This document shows, in pieces, positions 1 through 14,600 of a DNA stretch of 64,000 bases. This stretch comes from Leptidea sinapis (lineage: Eukaryota; Arthropoda; Insecta; Lepidoptera; Pieridae), in assembly GCF_905404315.1 (NCBI RefSeq), contig NC_066286.1, positions 7,323,501 through 7,387,500 on the forward strand, given 5' to 3'. The notes below the pieces were generated by a model, which worked only from the letters and a program-made list of their open reading frames with translations, made no database searches and had not been told where the DNA came from. Position 1 is the first letter of the stretch. Each line of letters opens with the position of its first letter. The translations under genes were made by a program, and so were the position numbers.

Positions 1-814
1 GTTAATTGTATAATTTGACATTCAATAAGTATTTAATACAGAACCAACATTGAAACACAATGTTTGAATTTGAATAAAGTAATGTTCTGAAATAACGCTA
101 CAGAGTTCAGACTAACCCACGAATAGATTCAGGTAACAACAACGTGGATTTGTTCCTCATTGGCTCCACACCTCAGTCTATCTATAGATCGTGATATCAA
201 ACTATAACATCTGATAACGCGGAAGCTGATCTTTACTATCTATAAACCAGTCCCACCTCTACATAAAACTGGGACATCGCACCACCGAAGCAAGATAGGT
301 CATAATTGACGTAACACAGCGTCACGATGACGTAACGAATATCTGATTACCTCGGCTTTCATTAAGGCCACGATAATTTTGTACTATGACGGCTCCAGCC
401 CGAAATATCGGTTGCTATGGCCGTGAACTAGCGGACTGTATTGTTGGAAAGTATGATCGCTGCTGCAATGGAACACTTAGTTCTGCAGGAAGATTTATAG
501 CGCAATAAATACTGTGTTTGTTTTGCTACAAATCATCTTCAAGTGTTCCGCTGACGAATTCAAATGGAGGAGATTATCCTAGAATAATGTATGGACATCA
601 TTTAACACAGTTTTGAGCCGACATACTTGTAACAGTGGAAACTTCTTTTACCGCCAAGTTGTAGCGGTCACGCACTATTTGTGTAAACTGTAAAGCACAC
701 TTGTTAAGTGTAAATACACAATATCGATCGTCTCTTTAATAATATTCAAAGACATAGAATAGCATGTAGACAAGCTGGAAGGTGCTAATGAAAAGCGTGA
801 ATGTCTGCAGTAAA
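1..814. other. unassigned 5' flank
   Basis: No exon could be supported. A 40-codon ATG frame at 385-507 (MTAPARNIGCYGREL) is too short and lacks a clear donor. Confidence 0.4.
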
Positions 815-1205
815 AATACATAATAGCTTTAAGGGTAAATGTATACACTTCTATAATAAAGTCCCAGCCACTGTTCAGGCAGTATCTATAAACAAATTTA
901 AATGTTTTATTAAAAAATGGCTCTGTCGTAAATCCTAATACTCCACTGCTGAATATCTAAATGATCGGACAGCCCGGGACTAGATTGTGATTATTTTATA
1001 GAGATGGAAATGACTGTACAATATTGTATATTTTTATTGAAAAGTGCGCAAAAAAAGAATGCTGGGAGAGTTTCTTGCGCCGCTTCTTCTCTCTCAGAGC
1101 GCCACTTGTTTCCGAAGCGGTAGTAGTAGCTAGTAGTTATTAGAAATGACATAAAAAAGAAATTGAAAGGAATCAATTTTGAGAAAATAAATGCCTTTTT
1201 ATGTC
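815..1205 (+). mobile_element. CR1-like LINE 3' fragment (family K)
   Basis: Degraded end of a non-LTR retrotransposon: a conserved NSFKGKCIHFYNKVPATVQ-type stretch followed by the shared 3' UTR ending in aaataaatgcc. The same sequence recurs at 4080-4450, 37060-37440 and, inverted, 54230-54640. Confidence 0.75.
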
Positions 1206-1484
1206 TAATAAATTCGCAGTCCTTTTTTATCTTGCTGTTTCTCGGTTACAGCTGATGTTCTTTTCTCTCGTACGCTGTTTGTTTGTCTATAAGCTAGTAT
1301 ATTGTAACGTCTATAACGATAATTTAAATGTCCATATTCAACTCCAGTTTCAAACCACACACCATAAACTTCATCAGTCTCACCATTTGTTTGTTTGGCG
1401 TTCCTCTACAGTACGTTTTTCAAAGAACTCTGCCACTTACTAACTTAAGAATCATTGAGAGCAAAATTTAAAGTAATAAACATC

Positions 1485-1975
1485 TTGACTGTTGCTTTTC
1501 AATATATTCTTGATAATGTAATGTATGTTCATAGGCACATAAGTGAATTTGCTAGAAACTGTCATAACCATAATGTTAACACCAGGAACAGACATAAACT
1601 TATAATGCCTACGCTGTAAATGCTTTTACAAACAAGATCCCAGAAAATGTTCAATGCAAAAGTTATGCAATAGAATTGTTTAAAAACGGTAGTATGGTAA
1701 AAGTTACTTTAACATAAATTACTTTCTTAATGATACCACAGATTGGGAATCGGGTGACCGCCCTCAGGCTAGTAAATACTATGTTTAATTGGACAATATT
1801 ACTAATAATTACTAATATTAATGTGTAAACATATTTTTTTGATGAAAAAAAAGCCCGGTGAGTTTGTTGCGCCTATTCTTCTCAGGTCTGAGGCATTCGT
1901 TTTGGAATGGGTGGTAGTTTTTGACTTCCAATAAGTGATGTCACATTCTATTTTGAATAAAAATATTTAAATTTA
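1485..1975 (+). mobile_element. CR1-like LINE 3' fragment (family C)
   Basis: Contains relics of the RHKLIMPT...NKIPENVQ stretch and the family 3' end (gaggcattc...gggtggtagtttttgac). The same end occurs inverted at 12525, 23640, 40760 and 52090. Confidence 0.7.
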
Positions 1976-1979
1976 CAAC

Positions 1980-2075
1980 TAAAATATGGACTGAGCTTCC
2001 TTTTGCGGTGTTTCCAAGACGATACGACACATAGACGATAGGATACATTTAAAAAAGCGCGTACTTCGTAAAAGG
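1980..2075 (+). mobile_element. LINE fragment (family D)
   Basis: Short piece reading ELPFAVFPRRYDT, the near-terminal motif of the most frequent LINE in this window. A shorter piece of the same family lies at 1340-1440. Confidence 0.6.
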
Positions 2076-2447
2076 CCTTGAAGAATGACTATGTTGCGAG
2101 GCGAGTGAAGAAGAGGTTGTTGTTCGTTGGCATTCGTTCACCGCCGTTAAAGAACAAACACGAAAAAGTACCTATGTATTTTATTAGGAAGGGTACAAAC
2201 TTGCATAGAGATATAGAGAGGCACGTTAAATTGTGTCTGAAGAGGTGGTATATGAAGGAAAACTTTTGATCAAAAAAACAAAAAAAATCAATAGTATAAT
2301 TTCCTTGACGCAAATGAATGATGTGATTTTAATATGGTCACCGCCGCCCACTCTATTGTCTGAGGGCTTTTTTCTTCTTTCGATTCTATTCGATAAGCAT
2401 GAGAAAGATAAATTAATGATTTTATTTTATTTCAAATTTGTTTTCAG

Positions 2448-2615
2448 AGTGAATCCTGCGACTCGGGCGATTGGGGATGGTCGGGGTTGGAGGAAGGAGG
2501 AGGTGGTCCGAGGGTACCAGCTCTTGTATCCACGTGTCTAGCCCACCTGCGGCGACACGGCCTCCATACCCTGGGTCTCTTCCGCGTCTCTTCTTCCAAG
2601 AAGAGAGTGCGACAG
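2448..2615 (+). CDS. RhoGAP exon with arginine finger
   Basis: 56 codons, phase 0 to phase 0, between ttttcag and gtcagt. It reads SESCDSGDWGWSG, then a Gly run, then the start of the RhoGAP domain (PALVSTCLAHLRRHGLHTLG). The Arg of GLFR is the expected catalytic arginine finger. Confidence 0.9.
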
Positions 2616-5600
2616 GTCAGTGTTTATTTTTTTTAAATTATGACCCTAGTATAGTATGACAAGGTGGAATGACCTTATTAAATTTTACTATCCCTACTTT
2701 GTTTATGTTCTGCAGGGATCTAGGGGCAGTACTTTTAGATTTTTTTTTTGAAAAGTTAATATTAAATCAATTGCTTCGTAATTTTTCCCATAATAGTTTA
2801 TTACACTCCAAACAGATTGGCTTTATCCAGGGTCGTTCAACTACCGATGCTGGTGTTGACTTGATAATAATATACTTGAACCTGGAACTCTTTCCAGACT
2901 CTTCTCGTGATGCGCTTGGCGTGGCGTCTTTTATGACTTATCCAAGGCTTTCGATTGTCTTGAACACGAAACATTAGTCAGAAAACTTCACCATTACGGT
3001 ATTATCGTCTGCAAAGGATGTCAACGGAAAAAGGTCCTCTAGACCAATCATTACAATGGGATTCCACAGGGCTCGACTTTAGAACCTTTTCTATTCCTTA
3101 TTTATATAAATGATGTCCCTTATTTCGCAAAGGATAAATATCGAAGTGTGTTGTTTGCTGATACATCACTCATGTTTAAAATACTAATGTTTAAAATACA
3201 ATACTAAAGTTGTACATTGTTTTAAAGCTTAAAACTTATTACTTAATGATAATAAAACAAAGTTCATTAAATTTACGCTACCTATTGTTAGACAAGTGTC
3301 AATCTATGTACAGCTTAAAAACGAGAAATTAGATATAGTTGAAACAGCTGTTTTTCTTGGAATAATGTTAGATACCAAACTCCAACGGGGCCTCATATAG
3401 ACAACTTATCGACTAGACTTAGTTCTGCTGCATACGGAGTAAATAAAATTCCATCCTTAACAGGCATTGAAACTGCAAGATTGGATATTTTTGTTACTTT
3501 CACAGCATTATGGCATATGGTATATTATTATGGGGTAATGCTGCTGATATTTATTCTATTTTTGTGCTGCAGAAAAGAGCTGTTCGGGCAATTTTGTATA
3601 TGTTAAATAGCAATAAATTTCAAAACAAAATACGTATTGAAAACTCGTCCTTTTTTGTTGGGTTGAAAGAATGTGCTAATCGTTATAAAGAGACAATTAT
3701 AGAGATTAGAGAGTACACGAATGTTGCTACCGCTAGATTTGTGTACTTCAGTTATTTTCACAGTATCATGACGTACAGTATTTTGCTGTTGGGTCATGCT
3801 TCTGATATTGATATAGTGTTTGCGCTGCAAAAGAGAGCAGTTCGTGCTATATATCAGCTTGGTTATAAACAGTCACTCAAAGAAAAATCTTACAAATTAA
3901 ATATTATAACTGTTCATTGTCAGAAAATACGTTCATAAAAATCGTCACCTTTGTGCTCTAAATTGTGATTTTGATTTATTATTATAATACTAGAAACTTA
4001 CTTCTACTTTTAATATTTAATACGAGGAACAATCTCTTAGGATTGCTTGTAATTAATTCTTGTAGGCCTCATAAGATACATAATAGCTTTAAGGGTAAAT
4101 GGATATACCTTTTTAATAAAGTCCCAGCCACTGTTAAGCCATTATCCATAAATAAACGTGAATGATTTATTAAAAATGGCTCTGCCGTAAATGCTACTTT
4201 ACCAAAGCTGAATATCGAAGTGATTGGACAGCCTGGGACTAGACAATGATTATTTTATAGCAACAACAATGTCAGTACAATATTGTATATTTGATTAAAA
4301 AGAGCACAAAAAAGAATGCTGGGAGAGTTTCTTGCGCTGCTTCTCCTCTCTGAAAGCGCTATTTGTTTCCGAAGTCCTGGTAGTATTGGTAGTGTTTAAA
4401 GACATCAGGAATCAGATTTGAGAAAATAAATGCCTCTTTATGCCTTTTTTAATCTGACTTACATACATACATAAAATCACGCCTCTTTCCCGTTTTAGGG
4501 GTAAGCAGAGACCACTTCTTTCCACTTGCTACAATCCTTACATACTTGTTTCGCTTCGTCCACTTTCATTATTCCTTTCATACATGCTCTCCGGTTTAGG
4601 GTACTCTTGACCTGGCCTTTTTTCAAGACGATTTGATCTTGAAACGTCTGCCTAGGTCTACCCCTTCCAACACTTTCATTCACACTGGCCTTATACACTT
4701 TCTTCATCAATCGTTCTTCATTCATTCTCTCGACATGTCCAAACCATCTCAATTTAATCTGACTTTTACTTAATAAACGTTATTACTTGCAACATAAGTA
4801 CCTCAGCGCTCCTTAGCAACCGTGTTAGTATAATTAGTTACAACTTTGTTATAGATTTCGTTTGTTAATAAGCAGTTCGTTCGTATTTAGCACTGTTATA
4901 TTTACACTCCCGTTTACAATTTTTGTTAGCGCTGCTATAAACATTGCTTACGTATAATAACACTGTTGTAGCCAGCTGAATCGTGCTTAGATACTACGGT
5001 ACGAAGTTATCACGTGTTTAAAATTTAAAATTTCCATTATTTTGCTCAGAATTGTATACTTTAAAAATAACAAAATCAGCTCTTTACTTAAATACTTTTA
5101 TTATTGTTATTATTACTAGAAGTACTTACAGTACTCTTTACAAAATATATAATTAGAAAAAAAACTGAAAAGTATTAAATAACTTTATAAAGATTTAATT
5201 TAATACACCTCTTCTGCAAACCTTTGATATAAATAAAATACTACCTATAGATAGGGTTTAAGTTGGTGCCTACCACCTGCATGGTTTTGTTCTAGACGAA
5301 GCTTTTCCGTTCAAAGTCACGCATGGCGAGTGTAGGTAACCTGCTCTTACATTTGGCTTGGCACCGCATCGCATTTAAGATGAATCATGTAAATCGGACC
5401 ATGAACCTCCTGGTTTTTGAAGTCGGTAAAAAAATAACATTATAGGCAAAAAATAAATCTTCCCACTTAACTAACTAAACTATAAAATAAACAGGTATTA
5501 GGTAGAGTCAAGAAAAAAAGACACTCACTAATGAAAATATAAACTATGGAGAAACATTGTAAGGAGGATTTTTTGAATGCGATTGAGACTGTTAAAAACT

Positions 5601-8600
5601 TTAATGAATTTATACTAAATATGTAACTACCACTACCTAACCGCACAAGGAAGCTCATTCCACAACTTGGTTGTACGTGGAAGAAAATTCCTTGAAAATA
5701 GCACTGTGGAGGAACGCCGCCACACATCCTATGTCGCTAGCCGATGGTGGGGCTGATATTTGACTCTGCATCAATCTTTATCTTTTCCATAGGAAAAAAA
5801 TATGTTTATTTACTGCTTTTAAATAGTAGAAACAATCGCATAAAATGAAACGATTGACGTACAGCGGTGTGCGAGGGAAAATTAAGATGTTAATTGATTT
5901 TCAACTTTGAAAATTCACTGTAGTTGTAACATTATAGAGCGTGATATAATACGTCGTATTGTTGTTGTGCACTCTTAGACTAGTGAGATAAATTGACGAT
6001 ACGAGCAAAACTTATATATATAATCGAAGATGAAATTGAATGCATTACTCAACTGCCATTATCATTATTTCTGAGCTTAAGCTTTTTAAAAACATTTAAA
6101 TGTTCTTAAATACTTTCGTACTTACTATAATCTCCAAGGCGTATATTGGTGTAAAGTTGTTAAGACTACTAATTAAATTATAAAGAATTGGACGCCCCTG
6201 CGTACAGCCATTTTTATTTTTTCACGCCCATTTCATTCTTGTTACCTGCGAAGAGCGCGCGGGCAGCGACCGTGCATAATTTGCACTCAATCACCTATTT
6301 TGTTTGTGGTAGGTTTGTATGGTAAATATGTATATGCTGCGACATATATTTGTGCGACATTTATTGTCAAAGCCGTGATATTATAATTTCACAAGTGATA
6401 GTATAATTAAACGGAAGATTGTCGAACGTCTTGATTTCTTACAATTTAACGGCCTAGTTTTAGTAAGTACACGGGTTCTTGAGTTTAGACCTGCGGGCCT
6501 ACCTATAGAATAATACTAATATTATAATACTCTTATTGCGATTCAATTGACAACCTAATATGAACTGCTTTGCTATTTCGTACCACGACGTGATTAGAGC
6601 TATCTAATTTAGGTTGACGTCAAATCAACTGATTAAATCACAATGATGTCAATTGAATGTCAAAAATGATATCAACTGAATCGCAAACTGATTTATATCG
6701 TTCATTCATTCGTACCATGAGGTGTTATTTCAAACTAAACTGGATAGCTTATTTGTCAAAGTGACCGATTCGAAAAAAGTTGCTACTTTCTTAGAGGAAA
6801 GTGAATCGTGTTGTTAATAACCTTTAAAAAATAGTGAAATAATAGAAAAGAAAAATTTTATTGATTAAAGATGAGAAGAGATGAGAGAGAACTTTATTGG
6901 ACTTTTTTGTAAAACAAAATACTAAAAATAAATACCAAAAATGAAAATACTAAAGACGAGGCAGTAAGGGCCCGGGCTATAGCATGTTCGCAAGAACGAA
7001 TTAAATAAAATGTACTCTGTGGTCCTGTTAAATCAAACATCAATGGAGGTGCGTTCATAACTCGCTATTTTTACGAAAACACATATGCAAACATTTAATT
7101 TCTAATTCAAAAAACTATATTTATTTATATTACTTTTATTTAATAAGTATAAGAAAGGGCTTAATGGTTTATAATTTGACGCACTTGCGTAATTTTAAAA
7201 CGTATTTTTAGTATTTTCTAGGCAAAAAAACCGCTAAAATCATATCATTTTAGGTTTCGAAACCCAATTTTATTTCGTTCATTCTTCATAAGCGATCCAA
7301 ACGCCATTCAGTAAAAGCCACTTCATGGTATGAATTTTAGTGATTCAGTTTAGGTACCTAAACTGAACTGAATCGGATTAGCATCGCTTATTAAAAGTTT
7401 ATGGTAGGCCCTTTGACCTCTATTTTGAGCAATTCACGCACACTTAAACAAAGTGTCATTCAAATCGCGAGTGTAAGACGTAGCTTATCACGCACACCAA
7501 ACTAATATTCGTGGTCTGTTTTTATCGGTTGTCTAACAGCAAGAGACTCTATCTAGACGTATAAATTATCTACCGTGCGTACAATGCTGAAAAAAGAGGC
7601 TAACTGTTCGCCGCTATTTTTTTCGACATGTTCACAGCTGTTACAGTCTTTCTAGACTTTAGGTGTATTTTCCTCCAACGGAGATCGAATCTGCGACTCG
7701 CTGGGAAACATACCGCCCGGCCATTGGTCCGAAGCTGTGTTAATCGAGCATCTGGCCTGAATTTTAATGATTTATAGCCATCTTATCTTAATGGCGCAAC
7801 GATTAAGATGCCTTATCAGTCTTCTGGATCGTTCGTTAAGATAATTTATTTCAATTGGAGAGGGGTATTATGGCCACTCTTAAATGTTAACCATAACACT
7901 AACATTACGCAGAGACGTCGCTTCTTCTTTTTCTTCGGTTCTTCTTCACCTGTAACGGTGTGTTCTGCACCTGTATGGTATAATCGGGGTAATTTCCCGA
8001 CGTAACCGTAAGCATTATTGTTTTTCGGTCTGAAGGGTACCGTATCTAGTGAAATTACTGGGCAAATGAGACTTGACATCATATGTTTCAATGTGACGAG
8101 TGCAATTGTAGTGCCGCTCAGAATTTTCGGGTTTATTCAAGAAACCTGAGCGGCACTGCATTGTCAGGGCGTATAATTTAACATCAGCTGAACGTCTTGC
8201 TCGTCTTATCCCTTACTATCATATAAAACAATATTAAATCACGGACTAGTAAAAAAAGAAGGACTTCGCGCAAATATCACATTAGCAAGTTTTATAAATT
8301 AGTGAAGCACCTTTATGCTAGTGTGTGTGCGGTTACGGGGTATACCAGATACACAATTCTCCCTTAAATAATCATATATCCACAAATACTTTTATAGTAT
8401 TGTTTTTACACTTTTTCACAACGCACAGCAGCATTTTTAATATATTTTATTGCGATGCAAACTGATCTGTCACAGACGATGGCAAATCTCATAATGGCGG
8501 CCGATCGGCTTGTATTAGTGTAAGTGTATCTGTGGGGCTATGTATTTACACGTTTACCGGCTTGTTTTGGTACCTCACTATTATGTAAGGTGACACGGAG

Positions 8601-11600
8601 TCCTTCTTATTTTACTCGTCCGTGTATTAATTAGATGTTTATTATAAGGACCGTGCCCAGTTAGGGCCACCGTTATCTGTCTAAGTTGAATTCAATTCAG
8701 CTGAATAAGGCGATTTGCCACATTGACATCAATGTTGAGGAGTGTCTCCCGTGGTTGTCTACAGTCTTCTAGTGCTTACCATATATTTTTGTGTTGATGT
8801 CTTGTGCGTCCGAATTTGGCTTTTGAGCTAGCCACACGGTAGAGACTACTTACTATATGTCGTCTTATAAAAATAGCTCATTTTTTTATCTATAATATAA
8901 ATACTAAGTGTGACAGTAATCACGACCATCATCTTCACGAAGCATCCTTACACAAACAATAAATTCAAGCTCTAAAGGTTAAGCAAATATTTGATGTTTA
9001 AAACCCTTTTAACTTTGAAGACGATTCATATATTGGATGCAGCACCTTACAATACAGCAGATTTGGACAATAATATAATTACTAAATATCTATATTATGT
9101 GGCCATGGTTGAGACATTTTGCCTGCACATATTCGCGTTGTACCTCAATGATTAATATCAGATTTTATGGAAGAAATATAGTTATTTTATAATGATTAGT
9201 GTTAAGTGTGGGAGTGTACATATACCGCTGGCATCAGCCCAGTTTTGTCTCGTGTAGAGACTGTGGCTGACATTTAGATCTAGGGAATTCAAATATATTT
9301 ACATAATGTTAAATAATTTGATAATTTATACATCTAGATAGAGCCCTTGCTGCTAGACAGCCGATGAAAACAGGCCAGGTTTATTGCTCTAGTGAGCGTG
9401 AAAAGCTACATCTTACACTCGCGATTTGTGTTAGTGTGCGTGCATTGCTCAAAGAAGAGGTAAACAGTCAGCCTCAATTTTTTACGGCGTTTTCACAGTA
9501 TTCTATCTAGACGTATAAATGATCTTAGTTTGATTTTTTGTATCACTTACTGAAAGATCACTGACTAAAAGATGATGAAAAAAATTCACTTCAGACCTGA
9601 GAGAAATGGAAGCAAGTGTCTCAGCGGACTTTTTGTTCAAGATTGTATAAAATATTTATCATCATCTTCAAAAACATGGGAACTAAAGACAACCCATATA
9701 GCTCAGTGGTTAGCTGACTCTCGAGCAAGGTCCTTTTTTATGACAATAAGAAACGAAACGAGCAGGACGTTCAGCTGATGCTAATTGATACGCCCTGCCC
9801 ATAACTATGCAGTGCTGTACATGATTCGTGAAAAACCCAAAAATTCGGAGCTCCACTACAATAATTGTGCTCGTTACCTTAAGACACAAGATGTTAAGTC
9901 TCATTTGCACAGTTATTTAACAGCCAACTGTTAAACTTAGATTTCAGCAACGCATCGTGAGTGTAAAACATAGCTGTCATGCACACTAAATTAATGAACC
10001 TGGCCTATTGTCATGCTGCCTAACAGCAAGAGGATCTATCTAGACGTATAAATTACCTAAGGCTGCACAAGTCCCTCACTATCCGAGGCGTTGCAAGCGT
10101 ACGATATAACGAAATTACTCAACACGCCGCGCCGTCACTTTTGTATTTAAACGTAACCGGAAATCCAATTGTTAATTACCTTTAAACTCTTCAGTTTCCT
10201 TAAATAAATTTAAAAATAAAAGCCATCTACCAAAATAACAGGAAAATAGTTCCATTTACATTAGTTTTTTATGCCAATACGGGACGAGACGAGTAGGACG
10301 GTCAACTGATGGTAATTGATACGCCCTGCCCATTACAATGCAGTGCCGCTCAGGTTTCTTGAAAAAATCCAAAAACTCTGAGCGGCACTACAATGGCCCT
10401 CGTCACCTTGAGATATAATATGTTATGTCTCATTTGCCCAGTAATTTCACTACCTACGGCGCCCTTCAGACCGAAACAGTAATGCCTACACATTACTGCT
10501 TCACGGCAAAAATAGGCGCCGTTGTAGGACCCATAATCTAGCCGGCATACTGTGCAAAGCCTCCCACTGGTGAGTAATCACCAAATATTTTCCGCACTGC
10601 CAAAGGTCGCCGAAATACACTGATATTAATTTCTCGTGTTGGAGCACGCATCATAAATCATTAATTGTTTGGTGTCACAACTACGTATTTGAAAATATGA
10701 CACATTTGCTGCAACTATTTACAACGTTGATGTAAGTGAGCTTTTAGCGGCGATCAGTGAGTCCATTTAAAGGAATTTACGATAGGTTTTCGACGTTTTT
10801 TAAGAATTGCACGAGTACGAATCGTACGAGCTTTAAAAATTGTATTTGGCTCCATACCTACTTTGTGTAATCACAAGTGTATCAAGATACCATTCTTGAG
10901 AAGGTAGTGAAGCTCATTAACAACACCATATTCAATAACCAAGTATGGTCCTTCCAGCAAGATTTGGCGCCGGGATAACGCTCTACGCAGTCTTGGTTGG
11001 AAACGAAGGTTTCGGGCTTCATCAGAGCTGAAGACTGTCCGTCGTCTAGTCCCGATCTTAATCAGCTGAATTATGATTTATGGTCAGTTTTACAGAGTAC
11101 GGTTGCTCTAAGCGCCATGATAATTTGGAGTCCCTAAAACAATCCGTGCGATTGGCAGTGAAGAATATTCCCATGGAAAGAGTACGTGCTTCTATTGATA
11201 ACTGGCCTCAATGTTTAAAGGACTGCATTGTAGTTAATAGAGACCACTTCAAATAAGCTTTTTATATTTAAATTGTTTTATATTTATGTATTAAACTAAC
11301 ATACTGTAAAAGTAATAAATGTTATTTGCAATATAATTTTTTTTCTTTATTTCAGTATGTATGGCAAGACTAGGATTTATTTTAGTTATTTTCATTTGCC
11401 AATATTAATACTATCTTTGAGCTGTAGATGAGTGCTATTCGCACTATTTTACAAGTTCTTGATAGTCTACTAGTACTAAACAACCAAAAATATTTTATAG
11501 CACAACTGAGAAGTATAGAAATACAATAGAATATGTGCTTACTACATTTTGGGAGCAATAAAACATATTTATATTTAAAAAAGTTGAAGTTGTTTTTTTT

Positions 11601-14600
11601 TTAAATTAATAATTTAATTTGAACGCAGCTGGCGATTTGTAGTATTGATATTTTGTCTATATATCTATGGAAAAGCAGCTTAACTCGAAATATTCTTGTT
11701 TCAGTTAAGAGAAGAATGGGAGAGAGGTCAGGAAGCAGCAATAGACGCGGCTGACAGTCCTCACGACGTCGCTACGCTTTTGAAAGAGTTCCTGCGGGAT
11801 CTTCCCGATCCACTTCTCTGCAGGGATCTCTACCCCGCCTTCCTACAAACTCAAAGTAGGTGAAGACATAAAAAAATCATAAGATTTTATATCTTTAAGT
11901 CATTCTGTGATACACTGTACATATGTCTACTGTGCTCCGACTAATAACATATTTTCCTTACATAATTTGTGCGTTTAAAAGAGCTATTGATGTTAGGCAA
12001 CGAATGACAACAGGCTAGGCTTTATTACTTTAGTGTATATGACAGCTATGCCTTAGATTCGCGATGCGTCACTTTGTTTTAGTGTGCGTACGTTGCTGAA
12101 AATATAGGCTAACAGTTCGCCGCTATTTTTATCGACGTGTTCACATCTGTGACAGTGTATATAGACGTATAAATTGTGTAATATATTTTCAATGTAAACA
12201 TCAATTGCCAACACAATCGGGTCGTACATCTGCTCGTTCTGTCACTCAAGACTATAAAATAAGTTTAGGTGGTTTCCCCGTTATTCATGAATTGCTTGGA
12301 ATCGAATACAGAAAGATAAACTTACCTGATTGAAGAACATAATATATAAAGTTACTCATAAGAGTTTATATTTTCTGTTTTTTTTTCTGATAACATACAA
12401 GTGTTAATTTTTGGGAGAGGAGGGCAAACGAGCGTAGGGTCTCCTGACTATAAGTGATCAAGTGATCACTGCTACCCAAACTTGCAGCACTAGAGGAATC
12501 ACAGGAGAGTTGTCGTTTTTATTCAAAATAGGATTTAAAATCACTTATACTTGAACGTCAAATAATAACCCATTCGAAATAATATGTCTCAGACTTGAGA
12601 AGAATGGACACGAGAAACTCAGCTCAATTAGTAGGTTATTTGAAGACTAAGAAATATAATAAGACTAAACTACTCCAGCAATACGTATTAATGCAATGTT
12701 GCCAGATTCGGAACTCTGAAGCCCAATAGTCTGAAGACAAAGGTTTTCAACTAGTGTGTGTTGCCAGTGATGAGTTACGGTACACAGACGTGGTCGCTAA
12801 CTATGGGACTTATGAGAAAGCTTATGGTCGCTCAGAGGGTAATGGAGAGGGCTATGCTCGGAGTTTCCCTGCGAGATCGAATCAGAAATGAGGAGGTCCG
12901 TAGGAGAACCAAAGTTACCGCCATAGCCCAAATGATTGCGAAACTGAAGTGGCAGTGGGCAGAGCACATAGTTTGACGGACAGATGGCCAAGGGTAGTAG
13001 AGTCCTCGAATGGCGACCACGTACCGGAAGACGCAGTGTTGGTAGGCCCCACAAGATGGACCGATGATCTGGTCAAGATCGCCGGAATACGTTGCATGAG
13101 GGCAGCGCAGGACCGATCGTCGTGGAAATCTTTGGGGGAGGCCTTTCTCCAGCAGTGGACGTCTTCCGGCTGATGATAATGATGATGATGATGACGGTCT
13201 ATATCGGGTTTACAAACAACCAAACTCCAACTTCAAAGCTTGGTTTCTAGCGTCACACTACATACACTATAAAAGCACCATGTTCACTCAACCGGAACAG
13301 TTGCAAGGACGTTGGCGAAATTCCTTTAATCGCTCTGATGTTTATTAGTGATTCTTTACCATCAAGGGACCCGTAAAAGCGCTCGATTGTTTATTCAATA
13401 AAAATATACCGTTCTTGTCAATCACAACTTTTGACTACTAAAGTTAAGGAATTTAAGAATATGGGTCTGTGTAAATGATCTACTGCTTTCATTGATTAAG
13501 TGTGATATTTGATTGCACTGTTAGAGCGCTTTCGCACTACGTCCGATCACAGTTCGATCCGTATCCGAGAAAACACGGTCCGGAGTAGACGTAGAACTTT
13601 TTTTATGGTTGTTCCGATCTTCCGTCATCCGATTTCTTTCCGTCAATCATAGAAATAGTTCTACGATTACTTTGGACCGTGTTTTCACGGATACGGATCG
13701 GACTCTGTGCAAAAGCGCTCTTAGCAGTAAGTACAAGAATTTTATAAAAATAATATTGACACACTTTTACTCAAATTCTCTTGCCCCGAACTAGGCATTG
13801 CCTGTTCTATGGGTGTGACAAGTGACAACGATATATTTAATACAATACACTTACTAAAATATACATAAATACATATAAACATCTATAACTCAGAAACAAA
13901 CTCCCGTATTCATCATATACTTGTATGTGGGTACTGGGATTCGAACCCAACACCTCTAGCTCAGTAGGAAGCGTCACTAGCCACTGGGCTAATATGGGTC
14001 GTCATTTGGCTCTCAATGAAAGCCCTCAAGTATTTGAAGACTTTTTCAAATACTTGATGACTTTCATTTCCATATTAGCACCATTAGATATATTATGACT
14101 TATTTTTCTCTGTGTTATTAACAATGGAATAATTATGGATTTTAACAGAAAAATTTAATTTTCCAGAAATTCGGAACAGGCTATTGCAATGGGAAGCTCT
14201 ACGGTACATAGTTCAATTACTCCCGGTAGCCCACCGGGATACACTCAACGCTCTCCTTTCTTTCCTGGGACAACTGGCATCATATTCATCAGACTCGCAT
14301 AATCATGCTGGCCATAAAATGGACGCAGCTAATCTAGCGACGATCTTTGCTCCAAACATCCTTCATAAGAATAAGCCTAATGAAGCAGCTAGGTAAGTCA
14401 TGTTTTTTAATCATTAAAACTATCGTGAGACATTATTTACTTATTTAGTAATGCCGTATTACTAAATAGGTACTTACGTTTTATCGGTGTGGGTACCGAC
14501 GACTACTTTCGGAGGTCCTTCATCAGGGTGAGTGTTGTGGGTTCACGATAACATCCCGTCTCTTACTACGAACTTGGGCTCGTAGTGCGCGGCTGGAAAA

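Noticed and set aside
385..507. 40-codon ATG frame that could be a first exon
   Set aside because: No convincing donor, and it is short enough to be chance.
2078..2313. Overlapping open frames on both strands just upstream of the first RhoGAP exon
   Set aside because: The plus frame (MKNDYVARRVKKRLLFVGIR) lacks splice sites that would join it in phase and follows directly on a LINE tail; no family recognised.
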